NCBI GenBank assembly: GCA_963575745.1
Contig: CAUYUJ010014761.1
Span: forward strand, 20,001 to 84,000
DNA length: 64,000 nt
Origin: Prorocentrum cordatum
Lineage: Eukaryota; Sar; Dinophyceae; Prorocentrales; Prorocentraceae
Direction of reading: 5' to 3'
Shown here: positions 1-11,110 of the stretch, piece after piece
Layout of the letters: each line of letters begins with the position of its first letter
Numbering within the stretch: the stretch's first letter is position 1
Notes under the pieces: model-generated
Seen by the model: the letters and a program-made list of their open reading frames with translations, nothing else
Database searches by the model: none
Told to the model about the DNA's origin: nothing
Made by a program: the position numbers and the translations under genes

Positions 1-365
1 GAGCTCCACCGAAGGCCCCAGTGGCTGCTCTCGCATGCGGTTCCCCCACCCAGGGCAGCGTTTCGTGGCCCCATAGGGAGCTCCACCGGAGGCCCCAGTG
101 GCTGCTCTCGCATGCGGTTCCCCCACCCAGGGCAGCGCTTCGTGGCCCCATGGGGAGCTCCACCGAAAGCCCCCGTGGCGCAGTTCGCATGCGCTTCCCC
201 CACCCAGGGCAGCGTTTCGTGGCACCATAGGGAGCTCCACCGAAGGCCCCAGTGGCGCAGTTCGCATGCGGTTCCCCCACCCAGGGCAGCGTTTCGTAGC
301 CCCATAGGGAGCTTCCCCCATCCAAGGCAGCGCTTCGTGGCCCCATATGGAGCCCCACCGAAAGC
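1..365. repeat. 77-bp satellite array, locus 1
   Basis: GAGCTCCACC recurs at 1, 78, 155, 232 and (as GAGCTT) 309, a strict 77-bp period. Each unit carries CATGCG, CACCCAGGGCAGCG and TTCGTGGCCCCATA. The array enters from beyond the left edge. Its right edge reads CACCCACAACGCG and then AT-richer DNA, and the same edge closes the related array near 12.57 kb. The period is not a multiple of three, so the long open frames through it are not genes. Confidence 0.9.
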
Positions 366-394
366 GGCACCCACAACGCGTTACCAACAATTGC

Positions 395-841
395 TTATGG
401 TTGGGTCTTTCGCCAGGATAATTCTTTTGAAAATGCTGAATTTCTGCTTCTGGCGCCCGGGAAGCCTCCCGGGCCGATTCCGGCGTGCTTCCGCTCGTTC
501 CGAATCGTGTTCCCGCTGCAGCGCTGGCCTCATTTCCGCGCTTCCGCTCGATTCGACTCGTGCTCCCGCTGCAGCGCTGGCGTCATTTCCCGTGCCATTC
601 CACGGCATGCAAAGGTTGATACTACGCTTCGCGGTGCTCTTCTACGCCATGCCATGCCGTGCTCGACAATGCGCATCGCGTACCCTTTCGGGATCATTGC
701 CCTGCTCGACATCCGACTGTGCGAGTAGAGAGGGGATCTGCGACATGGAAAGGGATGGGAGGGAGGGGTAGGATGTCAGATATGACGCGAGCGCACCTAG
801 CTTGCCCTCCTCCTCCTCCTCCTCCTCCTCCTCCTCCTCCT
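395..841 (+). repeat. TCC-tailed dispersed repeat, copy 1
   Basis: About 450 bp in fixed order. First come two copies of a roughly 55-bp unit (TTCCGCTCGTTCCGAATCGT, then GCTGCAGCGCTGG and CATTTCC). Next is a stretch rich in ATGCCATG, then GGGATGGGAGGGAGGGG, then GTCAGATATGACGCGAGCGC, CTAGCTTG and finally (TCC)n at 807-841. The same order is seen at 13.52-14.13 kb (reverse) and 57.29-58.11 kb. A fixed simple-repeat end is what a retroposed, SINE-like element would leave, but no promoter boxes were identified. Confidence 0.8.
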
Positions 842-1029
842 GGCAGCGGGACTCCAGAGACCCCGAGTCCGAAGGGATCTCCGGGGCGCTCGGGGGGCGC
901 GCGCGGGCGCTTTCCCGCAGCCCCTCGCGCCGCGCTGGCGCCCGCTCTGACCTTGGCCGCGACCGCGGCGTACCAAGACGACAACTCCCGGCCGTGGAAT
1001 GGGCAACAGGGCGCAGTGCCCAGTCCCCG

Positions 1030-3427
1030 GCCGGATAGCTCCATCCAGCACTTGGCCGTGGGCGCTGCGCAGGGCGAGGGGCGCCAGCGCGCCTGCGGCG
1101 GCCCCCCAGCGCCGTCGCGGTCGCCTGCTGCGCCTGGCCGCGCGCCCCCAGGCCCCAGGCGGACGTGGCTTGCTCGTCAGCCAGCTCTCGGCCGCGGCCC
1201 GCTCCCTGGGCAGCCAGGCGCCCTGTCGGGCAGTTCGCCTTTGTGCCTGGCCCCGCGCAGGCGCCGCGCCAGCTCCCCCGCGCCCAGCGGCCGCGCCAGC
1301 GCTGCCAGCGGCCCCCGCTGCCTCGTCAGCGCTGGCCTCGCTGCTTCCCAGAGTCAGGGCGGGCCGCCGCGCCCAGTCAGCATAGCCAAGTCTGGCGCGG
1401 CGCCCGGACGGACCCAGGCCGCCAGGGTCCGCCAAGCGTCGCGCTGCGCCCGCGGGCAGGGCGGCCGTGCGGTAAGCTTCCGCGCTGCCGCGTTGCAGCG
1501 CGGCGGCCAGGCGCTGGCGAGCTGCCGTCAGCGTCGCCGGGTCGCCTGCTGCCCAGGTCCGCAAGAGGGCCTGCGCCTTGTTCCTGGCCCGCCCGCGCGT
1601 CTCCAAGGCGAAGGCGACCAAGGCTGCACCTGGGTAGCGCCTGTGCTTCCGCGCCTCCGCCGCCGCCGCCGCGGCCCCGTCGCGCGCGGCGCGGCCGCGT
1701 CCAGCGGCCGTGCCCGCGCCCAGAGACGCGTCGGTGAAGGCCGCGTCCAGCCGCGCGGCCTCCAGAATACCGTCAAAGCGCTGTCTGTCCCAGGCTGGGA
1801 CGAGTTGTTCCGTCCTCACGCCCGTGGCGCCCCGCGCCGCCGGCCAGCGCGCGAGCCAGTCCCGGACGCCGTCGTGCTTCAGCACAATGCTGCCCCCGAC
1901 TGGGCAACCCAGAAGATGCCCAGGGTCCGCGCGCAGGTCGGCCCCGCAGCAGGAACCGTCGGGGCGGGGGCGGCGCCGGAGGCAGGTTGCGCTGGCCCCT
2001 GTCGGCAGCGGCAGACGGAGCCGCGGAGCCACCGCAGGGCGGAAGTGCTCGTCTGCGAGGACGTGGTCTGGCTTCGTGGGCGGAAGCAGCCAGCTCCCAA
2101 CGCCTTTTTCCGCTGGCCGAACGGAGGCTCGCCTGCTCGGCGGGCGGCAGGGAGGCGAGCAAGGCGGCGCGGCGCCGCTCCTGCGCGGGCCTCGCGAGGC
2201 GTCGCTGCGCTTTCTCCTCACGCTCCGTGGCAGCGCGAAGCCAGGCAGCCGCGCGTGCGCCAGCGGAGCGCCCCGCTTCCGAAGCAGTCGCCCAGGTCTG
2301 GGGGCAGGCAGCGGCGAACGCCTCGAGGCTGGGCAGCCCGAGCTCGCGGCGCACCTCGGCCAGGCACGCCAGCCAAGAGCCCGCGAAGGCAGCTTGGCGG
2401 CGCTCCGCGCCGAACCCCCCGTCAGCCAAGGGGAGGCAAGCCTGCTCGCGCGCCCCCGCGGTCAAAGGCTGCCCAAGCACGTCTTGCAGGTGCCCCAAGA
2501 CCCGGCCGTCGTAGTCGACGCACCAGGCCTCTTTGAGCAAGCGTGCGCGCACGTGGTGCAGGGCAGCCCCGTTCGCAAAGGTGCGCAGGAGCGTCAGTTC
2601 GTCCTGCTCTCGCAGGCCGTGCTGGCGCAAAGTCTGGGGCGCCGTCAGGTAGGCAGCCAGGTGCCAGGTCGCCGTTTCTGGCGCGGCCGCCACGCCGAGG
2701 CTGGCCGCCGCCGGGTCGCGGTCGTCGCCGAGGCCCTCGGCCGTGGCCCCGCCGAGGAAGAGCAGGCGGCTGCCCACGGACGTGAGCTCGGGCGTCTCCA
2801 CTTCGGCCAGTGTCTGCGGCAACTGCAAATTGTACGGGCTCCACACCCTGGTCTTGCCCTCGTTCAGTCGCAGCCCGCGCGCTGCGTAGAGCGCCGGCGC
2901 GGCTGCCTTGGCTGAGGCGAGGGCCTGCGTGCCTACGTCGTCCAAGAGCGCCACCACGATGGCGTCCGTGTCCCGCCGCAGCGCGTGTTCCAGGTCCTCG
3001 CAAAGGGTCGCCGTGGCCGTGGCGAAGAAGGCCGGCGAGAGGGGGCCGCCTTGGTCGAGCCCCCGCTCTGCTGGCACCGCGGTGACAGCGCCTGAGAGGT
3101 GCGCGCCGTGCGTGGTCGTCCCGCCGTACCACGCAACCGCGACGCGCGCGAGGGGCGGGAGCCTGTGCGAGACCTCGCGGACGGCGGCGTCCCGGTCGAC
3201 CTTGTTGAAGCGGCGTTTAACGTTTGCCACGTCAAGAGACAGCACTGCGCTCTGGGGTGCTCTCTCCACGGAGCAAGACACCACCTTGTGCAGCAGCTCG
3301 ACGTCGATGTGCCGCCCCACACCGTGCTGGCATGGCCCCACCGCTTAGGCGATGAGGTCCTTGTTCTGCGTAGTTGCCGCCTTCGCCGCCATGCGGCGCA
3401 GGGTTTCCCCGCAGGCGAGGGGCCGCT
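1030..3427 (-). pseudogene. Reverse transcriptase of element A, frameshifted
   Basis: This would copy element RNA into DNA at the target site. In translation order: RPLACGETLRR near 3424-3390, a motif typical of dinoflagellate RT proteins; an in-frame TAA at 3345-3347; a diverged palm; LDQGGPLSPAFF near 3060-3024, the usual RQGDPLSP box; and VALLDDVG near 2955-2932, where the family has YxDD, so the first catalytic-box position is Leu. LNEGKT follows, then a thumb region with LLRTFANG and LPLADGGFG. Near 2100-2120, at a run of five T, the frame changes; the second frame carries a zinc-knuckle-like CCGADLRADPGHLLGC (about 1953-1904) and the AAAEARKH...FALET region. The stop, frameshift and box change mark a dead copy. 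The precise 3' end is unclear because the frame stays open to 797. Confidence 0.8.
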
Positions 3428-3428
3428 C

Positions 3429-3568
3429 CTCCTCCTCCTCCTCCTCCTCCTCCTCATCATCATCATCATCATCAGCAGCATCATCATCCTCTTCCTCCTC
3501 CTCCTCTCCCTCCTCCTCCTCCTCCTCGTCCACCTCCTCCTCCTCCTCCTCCTCCTCCTCCTCCTCCT
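3429..3568. repeat. Compound CTC/ATC microsatellite
   Basis: (CTC)n, then (ATC)n, then (CTC)n again. It is read as poly-Glu/Asp on the minus strand and is fused in frame to the RT remnant of element A. It forms the 5' boundary of that element copy. Confidence 0.9.
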
Positions 3569-4426
3569 AATCCGTACAGCCGTCCACACCGGAGGGCCGT
3601 GTTGGATCCCTGCATGGCCGCCAGCTCAGAGCGCGGCCGCGGCCGTCCCGCATCCGGCCCAGCAGCTGCTCCGCCCTGCCGAACGTCTTATGCTTCACAC
3701 CGTTGGTTGCTGGCTTCTTTGCGGGTCCTGGTCATCACAGAACCTGGCACGACGAACATGCCGTTCCTCGCCGGCCGCCTTCTGGCCGCAGCCTCCGCCT
3801 CCTCCTCCTCCTCCTCCTCCTCCTCCTCCTCCTCCTCCATTTTGGAGCCCCCGGGGCCCTCTGGGCCTCGTGAGGGGTCTGGAGGCCGTCCCCCCCCCCC
3901 CCCCCGAGAACTCTGGGGGCACCTTGGGCCAGGGCACTTCTGGCAACACCCGACCTAGGGCGGTCACTCCAGCAAAGGGTGGCCACTCTTAGGCTTGGCC
4001 GATTCCCGGAGGAGGGAGGTGCCGCTCTGAAGGCCCTCCCGCCTGCCACCTCGCCTCGCGCTCGGCCTCCCATGGCTGGGGCTTCACATCGGCGACGTCC
4101 GACCCGTTCCGGCACCGGATGTGGTTCTTGGTCTCCTCGCGGGGGGTGCGCGGGCTCGGAGAACGAGAGTCCGCAGTTGCCCCAAACATGCTCGCTTCGT
4201 GAACAAGTCATGACGGAATTATGTTGTGTTGTTGATCTGGTTGGCCTCTGGGGGGTATCACATGAGCGACGATCAAAAACGGGTCTTACGCGAGATGGCA
4301 TAGCGAACTTACGCTGCGGCCTACGCGGGCCGCCAGCGCGGCACGCTACATTGGAGACGAGGGCGCTTACTCGCGACCTTGTCGGCGCCGACGATCCCGT
4401 TATTTTGGCGTCGCTCACATTGCCCC
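3569..4426. other. No gene seen; dispersed repeat fragments
   Basis: Holds (TCC)n at 3797-3838 and a poly-C run at 3893-3904. The block at 3850-3975 (GGCCTCGTGAGGGGTCTGGA, later CAACACCC) recurs diverged at 4548-4640. No coding signal is convincing on either strand. Confidence 0.6.
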
Positions 4427-4640
4427 AGGACTGTCAAAAAACGACTCGGTATGAAGAACCAGTCCTGGGGGATGGGTCGAAACATCCAGCGAGAGGTGTC
4501 TCTGGCCCAAGGTGCCCCCAGCTTCTCATGTCAATTCGGATCCCTGGGGTCCTCTGATCCTCGTGAGGGGTGACCTGGAGGCCGCGGGAGCCTTCCCTGG
4601 AAATCCTGGGAACACCCAAGAACATGGCCACCTGTGGCAG
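4427..4640 (-). repeat. Dispersed repeat D fragment
   Basis: Read on the minus strand it matches a family marked by GGGATGTCTCGACCC, CCAGGACTGGTTCTTCAT and TTTCTTGACGG. Other members lie near 14.43, 17.24, 18.75, 20.12, 33.90 and 54.34 kb in both orientations, several inside introns. Confidence 0.6.
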
Positions 4641-5559
4641 CAGCCGGGATGGTAGCTCTAAGACGAAACCAGGACGAGGATAATTCAGAAAGAGGGAAAC
4701 AGAACGAGAGAGAGAGAGATGAACAACCAGTCTGAGGGCTGGCGGGTTTGAAGGATGTATGGGGCGCCGCGGGGAGAGCGTCCAGGAACATCATGAAGCG
4801 ATCTTTGCCCTGGGCCTGCCTGGACCTCAGAGAACGAAGGGGGCGAATCATTCCGGACCTCCGACAGCTTCCTGTTCGTACTGGTGGGGAGAAAAGAAGC
4901 GAGAGGCTCCACGGAGTGGCTCCCGGAGCACGACAACCCCCTCTCGTGGTTGGCCCGTCGCCTTGAGCACATTACGTCCTCTCCCTTGCTCGTGCTTCCT
5001 GTGGGGTCCAGCGGAGTGCCCGTCCCTGCGAGCATCATTGAAACCCATCCATCCCTGGGTGCTTCTCTACGTTTCGGGTTGGTCAGGCGCATCGCGGGGT
5101 GATTTTCTGTTTCGCAAGGCAGGAAGAGGAAAGAATGACGGAGGAGAGGGGAGGGAGATATGGAAGAACAACCTTACCCTTTGTATCTGGGCTACCTGTC
5201 CATGCCTCGGACAACTCATCAGGAAGAAGAGGGCAAAACAGCAAGAGAAATGGAAAAAGAGGATGAGGAGGAGGAGGAGGAGGAGGAGGAATAACAATAG
5301 TACAAATAATCATAGCAATGGGAATCAGAAGAAGAAAACCCGGCCTTGCGTGTGGTAGCTGGTCCTTGCACTCTTGATGTGTAATCGCTGCTGTGCAGTA
5401 CATGTGCGGTGCAATGTGTGCGGTATTTTTGTGTTCATCTACATACGTACCCACAGTATGTACACATATACGCAACTGGTATGATGCGGTCTATGTAATG
5501 CAAAGTATGTGGTGCAACCTATGCGGTGAAGTTGACTACCCTGCACCGCGCTTGACCAC
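4641..5559. other. No gene seen
   Basis: Unique-looking sequence with a short GA run near 4705, a GGA tract at 5263-5289 and a GT/TA-rich stretch at 5395-5520. Frames on both strands are short or low-complexity. Nothing is assigned. Confidence 0.5.
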
Positions 5560-6964
5560 CTCCACTGCTCGCGCAAACATCCCACCCTCCCACCCGCAAC
5601 TTGTTTGGCAAAACCCACGATGCGGTGGACGGCGGCGCCACTGATGACGACATCGATGATAATGTCCTCACTGCCGATGCTCGTCACCGTGAGTCGATGA
5701 TGAACGTGAGCATATCGACGATACTCGGACGACGACGACGACGGCGGCGACGACGACGACGCCGACACCGACGACGACGAAGACGACGACGCCGACGACG
5801 ACGACGACGAAGACGACGACGTCGCCAACGAAGACGACGACGAGGGAGGAGGGAGGACGACGACGGCGACAACGACGACAACGACGACAACGACGAGGGA
5901 GGAGGGAGGACGGCGACGACGCGAACGACGAGGAAGGAGGAAGGACGGCGACGCCGACGACGATAACGACGAGGGAGGAGGGAAGACGACGACGACAACG
6001 ACGACGACGACGGCGACGAAATAGGAGGGACGACGACGCGACGCCGACGACGGACGACGACGACGACGACGACGACGAGGGAGGAGGAGGAAGGACGACC
6101 ATGGCGACAATGACGACAGAAACGACCACGACGCCAAAGAGGACGACGACGACGAACACGAGGAAAGACAGAGGACGACGTAGGCGACGACGGCGACGAC
6201 GACGCGGGAGGAGGGAGGACGGCGACGACGACGACGACGACGCAAGAACGCGCGCGCACGCTTTCTTTGAAAATCCGTGTTGCGAAACCTTGTGTTTTTT
6301 GTAGGTTTTCTGGACACACGATTTTGAAATCCTTTCGAAGCCGATGGGTTTTGAAGGAGTTCGGCATACGCGCGCGACGACGCGCGCGCCTGCACTTCGT
6401 CCCATTTTTTGCAAAGGATTCTCGCGACGGCACACGCGCAAGGGCGTTCGACAGATTTCGACATGCGCGCGCGAAGCCCGTTTGGTAGCATTTTTGAAAA
6501 CTCTTGAAAAATCTATGGGTTTTCTTAAGATTTTGCAAGAGCTCCCGCGCGTAAGCTTTTTTAGCAACTCAATGTTGCGACACCCTGTGTTTTCGTATGT
6601 TTTTTGGAAATTCGATTGCGACATCCTTCCGAAACCGAGAGTTTTTGGAGGATTTCGGCATGCGCGCGCGACGGCGCGCGCGTGTGCACTCCGTCGCATT
6701 ATTGCAAGGAGTTCGTGACAAAGTCTTACTTTAGAACAAAAGGTGCCCCCGCGTATCGTTTTTTACAAGGGAACATCAGGGGGGCGATACTGGTTCCCCT
6801 GGGATAATGTAAATTCATTTTTCGGATAGGCATGTGGTCAGAATCATGTCTGATTTACATACCCGAAAGGGGGGCCGATACCGCCGGGGGGGTAGAGCCT
6901 ATTCTCTTTTTAGAAAGGAGAATCTATGTGATGCAATTAATTTCTGTTCGCAATGAGTTGTCCA
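5560..6964. repeat. 1.4-kb tandem duplication, unit 1
   Basis: The unit starts at CTCCACTGCTCGCGCAAACA. It runs through a (CGA)n-type microsatellite (about 5725-6250), then AT-richer sequence with GCGCGCGCGACGACGCGCGC-like palindromes, and ends with GGGGCCGATACC and a CTTTTTAGAAAGGAGAAT motif near 6905-6925. Unit 2 follows directly at 6965. The open frames here are poly-Arg, Ser or Val readings of the microsatellite. Confidence 0.85.
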
Positions 6965-8480
6965 CTCCACTGCTCGCGCAAACATCCCACCCACCCACCC
7001 GCAACTTGGTTTGCAAAATCTCTTAAGACTGCGACGGTGAGTACCAAATTGCACTTCGCAGCGACAGCGACGCCGACGACGACAGCGACAGCGACGACGA
7101 CGCCGCCGACAACGACTACGACGACACCGACGACGTCTCCAACGACTTCGACGACGCCGACAACGACGACGACGACGACACCGACGACGACGACGACGCC
7201 GACGCCGACGACGACGACAACGACGACGACGATGATGACGCCGACGACGACGACAACGACGACACCGACGACGACGACGACGTCAACGACGCCGACGACG
7301 ACGACGACGACGACGGCGGCGACGACGACGACGACGCCGACATCGGTGACGACGAAGACGACGACGACGCCGACGCCGACGACGAAGACGACGACGTCGC
7401 CAACGAAGACGACGACGAGGGAGGAGGGAGGACGACGACGGCGACATCGACGACAACGACGACATCGACGAGGGAGGGAGGACGGCGACGACGCGAACGA
7501 CGAAGGAGGAAGGACGGCGACGCCGACGACGACAACGACGAGGGAGGAGGGAAGACGACGACGACGACAACGACGACGACGACGGCGACGAAATAGGAGG
7601 GACGACGACGAAACGCCGACGACGGACGACGACGACGACGAAGGAGGAGGAGGAAGGACGACCACGGCGACAACGACGACGGAAACGACCACGACGCCAA
7701 AGAGGACGACGACGACGAACACGAGGAAAGACAGAGGACGACGTAGGCGACGACGACGACGACGCGGGAGGAGAGAGGACGGCGACGACGACGACGACGA
7801 CGCAAGAGCGCGCGCGCACGCTTTCGTTGAAAATCCGTGTTGCGAAGCCTTGTGTTTTTGTAGGTTTTCTGGACACATTTTGAAATCCTTCCGAAGCCGA
7901 TGGGTTTTGAAGGATTCGGCATACGCGCGCGACGACGCGCGCGTCTGTATTCGTTTCAATATTTTCAGAGGATTCTCGCGAAGGCACACGCGCAAAGGCA
8001 TTCAACAGATTTCGACATGCGCGCGCGAAGCCCGTTTGGTAGCATTTTGTGAAAATCTTGAAAACCAATGGTTTTCTTAAGATTTCGCAAGAGCTCGCGG
8101 GTAAGCTTTTTTAGACAATCAGTGTTGCGACACCCTGTGTTTTTGCATGTTTTTCGGGAACTCGGTTGCGAAATCCTTCCGACACCGAAGGTGGTTGAAG
8201 GACTTCGGCATGCGCGCGCGACGACGCGCGCGTGTACACTTCGTCTCATTTTTGCAAGGGGTTCGTGAAACAGTCTTATGTTAGAACAGAATATGTCCCC
8301 GCGTATCGTTTTTTAAGCAGGGAACCTCAGGGGGGCCGATACCGGTTCCACTGGGATCATGTACATTCATATTTCGGATGGACATGTGGTCATCATCATG
8401 TATGATTTACATGTCAGGGACGGATAACGCCGGGGGGGGTAGAGTCTACTCTCTTTTTAGAAAGGAGAATGTACGGAACA
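6965..8480. repeat. 1.4-kb tandem duplication, unit 2
   Basis: Direct copy of 5560-6964 in the same order. The CGA microsatellite (about 7060-7800) is longer, with more ACG and CCG variants, which accounts for much of the length difference. The right-hand 650 bp aligns closely, for example TTGTAGGTTTTCTGGACAC, AACAGATTTCGACATGCGCG and CCCCGCGTATCGTTTTTTA. Palindromic CGCG runs at 7924-7943 and 8214-8232 match those of unit 1. Confidence 0.85.
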
Positions 8481-9386
8481 CAAGATCGAGAAATCATTCT
8501 GCCCGCCGCCCGCATCTTACCAACAAAACTCAGCTGGCACAGCGGCGCGAGGGGCTGTCGTCATGCAAGTGATGGATAAGGGTGGCGCTGATGACGAGGG
8601 CGGCGACAGCGAAGATGATGAGCACCGTGATGATGCTGATCACGGCGGTGGGAACGATGAGAGCGACAAGGGTGATTGTTTTGAAATTGGTGGTGGTGAT
8701 CAGGACCCTGGCATCCGCGCGTAATGCGCCTCTGATCACGGGGCACACGAACCCACGCGGAACGAAGCAGAACAATCACGGCCAGCACCAATTAGTTTGT
8801 CGACCGCTACACAGGCCACTTCACCTCTGCTGCTCCTCGGGCCCCCGCCGAAGGAAAAATGGCCCTGCCTCCTCGACGGAGCCGCGTGTACAACCAGACG
8901 AGCCAGCCACCGCGCAGAAGGCCGAGAGAGTAAAAAGGCCCGGCCCGCACCCGTGACGGGCCGCAGGCTGGAAAGAGGGCCACCCAAAGGAGGGTCTCGA
9001 AGATGGTGCATGCGAGCCGACCGTAGGTGTTAGAAACGACAATGCCCTCGGGGCCAAGTCGCCCAGCACGGAGGCGGCGCGCAGCAGCGCGCCGACAACT
9101 TCGCGAATCGAGCGCGGAGGCGATCTCGGGCGCTGGCTGATTTCCTCCACGCAGCCCCGAAAAGGTCGGTCGATAGCAACTCGCGCAATGCGGCCATCAT
9201 GGGCGCCCCGTCCTGCCGCGCGATCGATTCGATGGCGGGGAGCCCACCATGCGCATGATGTGCTGCTTGCAGCCGTCCGTCCACGAGTGGTACGTGTGAA
9301 TCTTCCAAGCCAGCCAGCCCGTCCGCAGCCGCAGCTGCAAGCCAGCGACAGGCCCATGGCGCCACGGCACCCCCCAGCTGACGCTA
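8481..9386. other. No confident gene; ambiguous small frames
   Basis: At 8563-8724 the plus strand has a 53-codon Asp/Gly/Glu-rich frame (starting MQVMDKGG). The minus strand of the same DNA reads as an 81-codon Ile/Val-rich, membrane-like frame. Both follow from GATGAC-like sequence, so neither is called. From 8800 to 9386 the sequence is GC-rich and open on both strands, with no recognisable domain. Confidence 0.4.
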
Positions 9387-10433
9387 CTCATCCCATGCGC
9401 GTGGCACAACGGGGTCAGGGTCGTTTCCGCCCGCGGCGGGGGCTCTCCTGTCTGCACGGCCGTCGACGTTTTTTGGGGGGTCGGCGGAGCTGCCGTCAGC
9501 ACGGCCGTCGACGTAGCAGTCCAAGTCCTTGGCGGTGCCCTCGTCGGCGCGGTCGTTGACGTATCAGGCCGAGACCTTGACTGTGCCCTTGTCGAGGCGG
9601 CTGCCGGCGTTAAGGTTGGAGGCCAGGCCATTGTGGTCGTCGGCACCGACGTCAGCCTCGCGAGCCAAAGACTTGAAAGGGCCCTTGGAGGCGCCCCACC
9701 AAAAACGCGCCCTCTCGGTCCGAGAACCGCCTCTGGGAAGCGCCACGCTGGCAGCCTGGGGACAGGTGGCCGCGGGGCCCAAGCACAAGGCGGGGGGCGG
9801 GATTCTCCACCACCACGGTGGAGACCATGACGGTGCTGCAGTTGGCGCGGCCGTCGGCGCAGCGTGCCTCGGGCGGGCCCGCCGCCTGGGCAGGGCTCTC
9901 GCTGCCCAGCACGGCGGCGGCCGCCGCATGTCCGGCGCCGTGCGCGGCGGGGCGCAGCCTCGCCCCCAAGCCGCTGCTGGGAACGCCTGGGCCTCCGTGC
10001 CCGCCGGCCACCGCACCCCCAGGCGTATGCCAGCAGCCGGGGGGCAGATCAGCCCAGACACCCCCGGCATCCTGGCGGCCGCAGCAGGCGCATCGCCACT
10101 GCGCCGCGGCGTCGAGGGCGCCGCGATGCCTTGGTCGCGGCCACCATGGCCGACGTGCAGAAAGAAGGAGATGCCTGGCAAGAGGGCGAGGACCACGAAC
10201 GCCGCCTTAGCCCCCAAGGTGTCGACTGGTCCCCTCGATGATGTATGTATTTCAACACCTCCGTCATGAAATGCTCGGAGAACGCCGAGGTTCTGGAGAG
10301 GTCTTGACGTGCGCGCAAGGAGATGCGCGCGCGTGTGGCCCGCGTGGCGTGATTCGACAGATTTGGTGGGTGCGCGGTGATCATTCGTTGTTTTCGACAT
10401 TCGCGCGTGTGGCATGCTTGGTCTTTGAAACAC
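9387..10433 (-). pseudogene. Unrecognised coding-like frame with internal TGA
   Basis: One minus-strand frame stays open from 10433 to a TGA at 9564-9566, and continues in the same frame to a TAG at 9384. Near 10215-10160 it contains a hydrophobic stretch (AAFVVLALLPGISFFLHVG) that could be a membrane segment or signal anchor. The part from about 9690 onward is hydrophilic and Asp-rich (SKGPFKSLAREADVGAD, then VDGRADGSSADPP and NVDGRAD after the TGA). A GT donor just before the TGA (TCAAG|GTCTCG) could remove it by splicing, so this may be exons of a live gene rather than a broken one. I recognise no family, and the plus strand is also open here. Confidence 0.25.
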
Positions 10434-11110
10434 ATCCGAAGATTATTCGTTGTAGCACACACACACATACTTGTGGCAGCATGATAGTCCCTATGTCTTG
10501 AGCTTGTGAGGGGATGTTAGCAAGCGTGGGCCCCGAACAGTTGGAGGTTGAGGGGTTAGATCGAAGTAGACCCCCCCTCCAGGAAATCGATTTCGGTTTC
10601 GGGTTCGGGTCGTGCGTGCGGGCGAAGCGAAGCTGCGTGGGCGGGTGAGAAGAATGACTCAGCTGTTGCTACCTCGGGGCAAGGCAATTGTCCGAACCTC
10701 CCCCGGTGGGCGGGCGGTGGCCCGGTTGTCACGCCGTGGTGTCCCGTCGGTGTCCCGTCGCTGTCGCGTCGGTGTCCAGTCGGTTTCCCGTTGGTGTCCC
10801 GTTGGTGATCGATTGAGTGAGAAGGATAATGATATTGAGCGATGGTGAAGCCGGTCGACTGGGGCCGATAGTGAGATCGACAGAGAGATCACATCGCGAA
10901 GCAGCATCGTCCTCACGCGTCGTCGCCAACTCGAGGGCGCATCACCAGCATCGTCACCATCACAACCATCGCAATTGCCATCAGTTGGTTCTTTCCCCCC
11001 CGAGCCTCCTTATCACCCGAAGGGTGGTCGTACAGGTAAGTTAGTGGGCCGTGGATGTGCAAGCTGCGTGGTGCAAGCGAAGTGGTGCAGGTTGGGTGGT
11101 CCCGGGTGCG
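10434..11110. other. No gene; 10-bp minisatellite inside
   Basis: Contains a short CA run (10456-10468) and, at about 10730-10807, a degenerate tandem of a 10-bp unit close to GTGTCCCGTC. A GTGCAAGC-type short repeat follows at 11055-11120. Nothing coding is supported. Confidence 0.55.

Larger units (their letters stand above)
842..3568 (-). mobile_element. Decayed non-LTR retrotransposon A
   Basis: The region between a (TCC)n tract at 807-841 and a compound CTC/ATC microsatellite at 3429-3568 is a 5'-truncated retrotransposon on the minus strand. It holds an RT palm and thumb and a C-terminal Cys/His domain. No endonuclease was found, and the microsatellite replaces whatever lay upstream. 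The coding remains are described in the entry for 1030-3427. Confidence 0.8.

Noticed and set aside
5601-8080. Very long open frames rich in Arg, Ser, Val or Asp
   Set aside because: They are frame readings of CGA/ACG microsatellites, open in up to four frames at once, with no complex-sequence domain.
8530-8775. Minus-strand 81-codon frame resembling a two-helix membrane protein
   Set aside because: The Ile/Val richness follows from GATGAC-biased sequence; the opposite strand is equally open as an acidic frame. No splice or family support.
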